From Taenia hydatigena (lineage: Eukaryota > Platyhelminthes > Cestoda > Cyclophyllidea > Taeniidae): 64,000 nucleotides of DNA. The DNA lies in contig JADWOT020000006.1 of assembly GCA_036345935.2 (NCBI GenBank), forward strand, positions 2,977,493 through 3,041,492, read 5' to 3'. Within the stretch, counting starts at the first letter, position 1, and each line of letters starts with the position of its first letter. Positions 60,981-64,000 of the stretch are shown here, piece by piece. The translations under genes and the position numbers were made by a program. The notes beneath the pieces were generated by a model. It did not search any database. It saw only the letters and a list, made by a program, of their open reading frames with translations, and had not been told where the DNA came from.

Positions 60981-63395
60981 ATGCTGCATAACACGACGCT
61001 TGAGCGTCTTCTAACTTTCCCGGATAATAATTCTCATAGCAGTAGAGCATGCAGAACAAACTTTTCACAGGCTTCTAAAGAAATCACTCAACCATTGAAA
61101 GGCGTAAAGCGTAAATTATCCCCGAATTTCTACGATGAACGAAGGTCAAAATATCACCATCAGGACGATTCGTTGAGTCTGCCTTTGGCTCAGTGTGACT
61201 CAAAACACATGCTGGATTCTTCACCTGCGGCTGCGGTTGTTGCATCTGGGGGTCTATGTTTGCCTCCATTACCTTTGAATGATACACTAAATTCGGCGCA
61301 TTGGTGCTATACAAAGGTTAGCGTTTTAGATTATAAATGTTGAGCTGTTAGAAACGGATTTTTGTAGTTAATGACACATTGTTTGGTGATTTAAATCTAA
61401 CGTGGGCTTTTGAGTGCCAAATTATACCCACCGTTCCTTTTGAATATGGATTTATAAATACCTATGCTTCTATTTGCTTAAGGTCACTGTGCTTTTGTGA
61501 TCGCCTTAAAATTACTAGTTTTTAGCAGCATTTGGGGGCGTTCTGATTTTGGTTGTTACTAATAATCAATTTTGGCTTCTTTATTTGTCCCGATGCAAAT
61601 AGATTCGTTAATTTTAAGTACTTTAACCAGTTGATTGCTGGACTCAATTACCGGTCACCTACTCGCTAAAGCGCCTAAATTTTGTTCAACTTTTTCAAAG
61701 CACCTGATTAATTGTTATTCATTGAAACTCATATTTTAGTTCTATAACCTGGTGGTTAAATGCCATTTAATGGGTGAACTATGAGTTTAGGCTAAAGCTC
61801 GCAGACATGATGCTTTAATTTCTGCTTTTGGTCTAGCGTCTGCTTTCCGGAATCTTATGTTTTCAGTCCAGGGAAAGTGTCGAAAAGTTATTTTACGTTC
61901 TATCACTTATCGTTCATTACATTTCTTTCGATGAAATTAAGATTAAGAACTGTGGAATTTACCTTAGTTTGGGCTACGCACTAAAATTAAGTTGTATTAA
62001 ACGATATGGACGTTGAAATGGTTCAAAATCGAACTATCTTGGCTTTAGTGCTTTAAGTTGTTAGCTAATTCACTTCCGTTCATTTCAATTTCGAAATACG
62101 ATGTTTAGGTCAGTCCAAATCTAAGTGGCTGTGTCATATGATCGCTACCAATGCTGAAAGCGCAGATCGTTCTTCCTTCCAACCAAATCTTATTGTGCTG
62201 TGGTATTCCCTACCAATTAAACGGCAATTGATAGAACCGCTACAGAAGCATACAGCTGAATTGTTAATCGTCTAGCCGTGTCAAGTTCCATCTTCGGGGT
62301 CTATGCAGACAAGAACCATTCCTTTCTAAGTTTAAATAGGAAGGGTTATTAAAATAAACCTAATCGTTATCTCTATCTGTCATTTTGCTGCAAAGTGGTT
62401 TTCTAAGACCTTCTTTCCGACTGTTGACTGTCCTACATTTGGGTAGCTTACCGCGCTCCAATTTTGGCATAGTCAACATGAGCATATTCGACCCGAATTA
62501 TGGAAAATAACAGCACTGGGTCCGCCCAACATTCAGGTGAGTTTCCATCCAAAGTCCTAATACACGGACGACTGCAAAGGCCTCTGCAGTTTTTTTTCGC
62601 CTATACTTGCATTTCCTACCCTTCCTCCCACACCCACACCATCTTCAAGTACGGCCGGGCATGCGAACCGGCAGGGCGCACGTCCAGCTTTGGCATATTC
62701 AAAGGCTCTTCCCTCTGAACTAATTGTTTACATGTCAGCACCTCTAATGTTGTATTCTGGGGGATATTTACCATTCATGGTCAAATTGGTACTTGCCCCC
62801 GGATTTGTTGGCGTCCACCCTTACTTCCATGCTTTCGTCAACATTGGCGGCTACACTCGCTTGATTTAATCTGGGAAAAATAGGTGAATAGGTAATTTTA
62901 AGGCGTAAACTTGTCTCCTTGCTTAACCAAAAGAGGTACTTTTATGTCAAAGGCCGAAGGACATACATTTCCGTCCTTAATACGGTCGCGAGACTTGTTC
63001 CACCGTCGACGTTGCCACACAAAATAGCGTTGATCACAAGGTTGTTTTTATTTTCCTCGGAGTAGGCTCCTAGCAAAACACCCATAGATGGTCAACATAA
63101 GAAATAAGCATTGCATTGCCTAATCAAAGCGCAAACCAATGTTTGATGTGGGGTACAGGGCTGAAATGTCACCTCTTTGTTCCCCTCCTCCATGCTCTGA
63201 GGATAGGCGGTTGACCCATCCAATTTTCATAAAAAGGTAGCATTGGATTCATTCTCTTCCCTTTTAATTTCAGATTTGTCCAAAAAAACTCGAGTTCACA
63301 TGGACCATTGAAAACTTCAGTCTGTCCGTTGCTGCACCGGGTGAGACGGTGGTGTCGCAAAGCTTCCCAGTTCATGCCAACAAGGGCTATGTGTG
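60981..63395 (+). CDS. SPOP/roadkill-type MATH-BTB protein, 5' part (partial)
   Basis: Substrate adaptor of cullin-3 ubiquitin ligases if complete. Exon 1 is 60981-61316 (112 codons, phase 0, donor AAG|GTTAGC) and exon 2 is 63274-63395 (acceptor TTTCAG|ATT, donor TGTG|GTAAAT). The join gives HWCYTKICPKKLEFTWTIENF then SFPVHANKGYVW, which lines up with the SPOP block [21 protein letters not shown] and its following ANDKLKW. The MATH domain begins here; the rest of MATH, BTB and BACK lies beyond the window. About 105 residues precede the conserved SWCYT-like block, with basic GVKRKLSP and low-complexity stretches; this N-terminal extension is longer than in human SPOP. The intron is 1957 bp. 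Confidence 0.85.
61317..63273. other. First coding intron of the SPOP-like gene
   Basis: No further exon can be placed. A frame starting ATG at 62500 followed by a good GTGAGT donor cannot be joined in phase to exon 2. Confidence 0.6.
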
Positions 63396-64000
63396 GTAAA
63401 TTGGCCCCATTGATTTCAATTCATTCTTTTATCGCATTCTCCTCCCCCATTTTTTTAATGGAATTTGAGATAGCAGTATTAACCATGAGGCAGGAAGGCT
63501 GTCACTATCACGCCATACACATGGGGGAGCGGAGGGGAGTGAAAATCGCTCGTTTTCCACCAAGCAATTGAACTGATCACATAACACCCCATAGGTGTGA
63601 ATTCTGATAGAGAATAAAGAAAGATAGCTGACCAGAAAATCATCACAATGAGTCCACTGTGATTGCGTAAAACAAACCTGCGCTCTTTGATCAAAAGTGG
63701 CCCACACATTATCCTTATCAAATCATGCCATTTACGACGAGTAGGGGAGGGGGGGGGAGGGAGGGGAACAGAACATCCAGAATTGCGTGTGCTTTTCAAA
63801 GTAATGTCCAAAAAGCCAACGCGGGAGCTATTTGGCATTCTAATTGTGGGGAGGTCAAATCTCTTCCATAAATTTACTCAAGCGGGCAATGCTATCAGAA
63901 CCCATTCGACCTCTGCTCCCTCCCCCTCCCCCCAAAGTTTGCTAAGGCCGTCATTGGCCCAGTGCTGGACTGAGGTGTTGTGGGTGTTTATTTTAAGCGA
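63396..64000. other. Intron of the SPOP-like gene at the window edge
   Basis: No continuation of the MATH domain is seen before the end of the window. Contains a G-rich run near 63743-63764. Confidence 0.5.

Noticed and set aside
62500..62536. Possible first exon of the SPOP-like gene (MENNSTGSAQHS) with a GTGAGT donor
   Set aside because: Phase does not fit exon 2 (it gives an early stop), whereas 60981-61316 fits in phase and supplies the conserved WCYT motif.

Overview
This is a eukaryotic window, most likely from a parasitic flatworm and probably a taeniid cestode. The evidence is many short introns (including 31- and 38-nt micro-introns), AT-rich intergenic DNA, recognisable animal gene families, and miniature terminal-repeat retrotransposons that resemble the TRIM elements I recall from taeniid tapeworms. 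The species call is inference. All gene models below were assembled by hand from reading frame, splice-site consensus and intron phase, and each complete model sums to a multiple of three.

Layout. (1) From 1 to 17.8 kb there is a tandem array of three complete SLC1 (excitatory amino acid transporter-like) genes on the + strand: A (3021-6074), B (10535-13590) and C (15455-17824). A and B lie in nearly identical 7.51-kb direct repeats, and each repeat also carries, upstream of its gene, an intact-looking pair of exons 8-9 from another paralogue. C is an older, diverged copy. All three keep the SLC1 scaffold but have lost the sodium- and proton/potassium-coupling motifs. (2) From 21 to 32.8 kb there is a 14-exon ABCG half-transporter gene on the - strand, with a dead Tc1/mariner transposase in one intron. 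(3) From 35.9 to 44.5 kb there is a - strand chromatin-reader gene (winged helix, second helix module, AT-hook-like motif, double PHD finger, SAM domain). It looks like the N-terminal half of a KAT6 acetyltransferase joined to a SAM domain. Inside one of its introns, on the same strand, is a separate reading frame resembling the Crypton-derived DUF3504 domain of ZMYM/QRICH1 proteins. (4) From 44.5 to 55.6 kb there is about 11 kb with no gene I can support; it contains two related perfect palindromes. (5) At 55.6-56.5 kb is the ribosomal protein S3 gene (- strand). (6) At 57-60.5 kb is a cluster of TRIM-like elements: one young full-length copy, one older full-length copy and two solo LTRs, three of the four with exact 5-bp target duplications. 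(7) From 61 kb to the right edge are the first two coding exons of a SPOP/roadkill-type MATH-BTB gene (+ strand), cut by the window end.

The genes are not an operon-like functional unit. The most unusual content is the transporter array with its eroded coupling sites, followed by the reader-SAM gene with the nested Crypton-like frame. No rRNA, tRNA or CRISPR features were seen.
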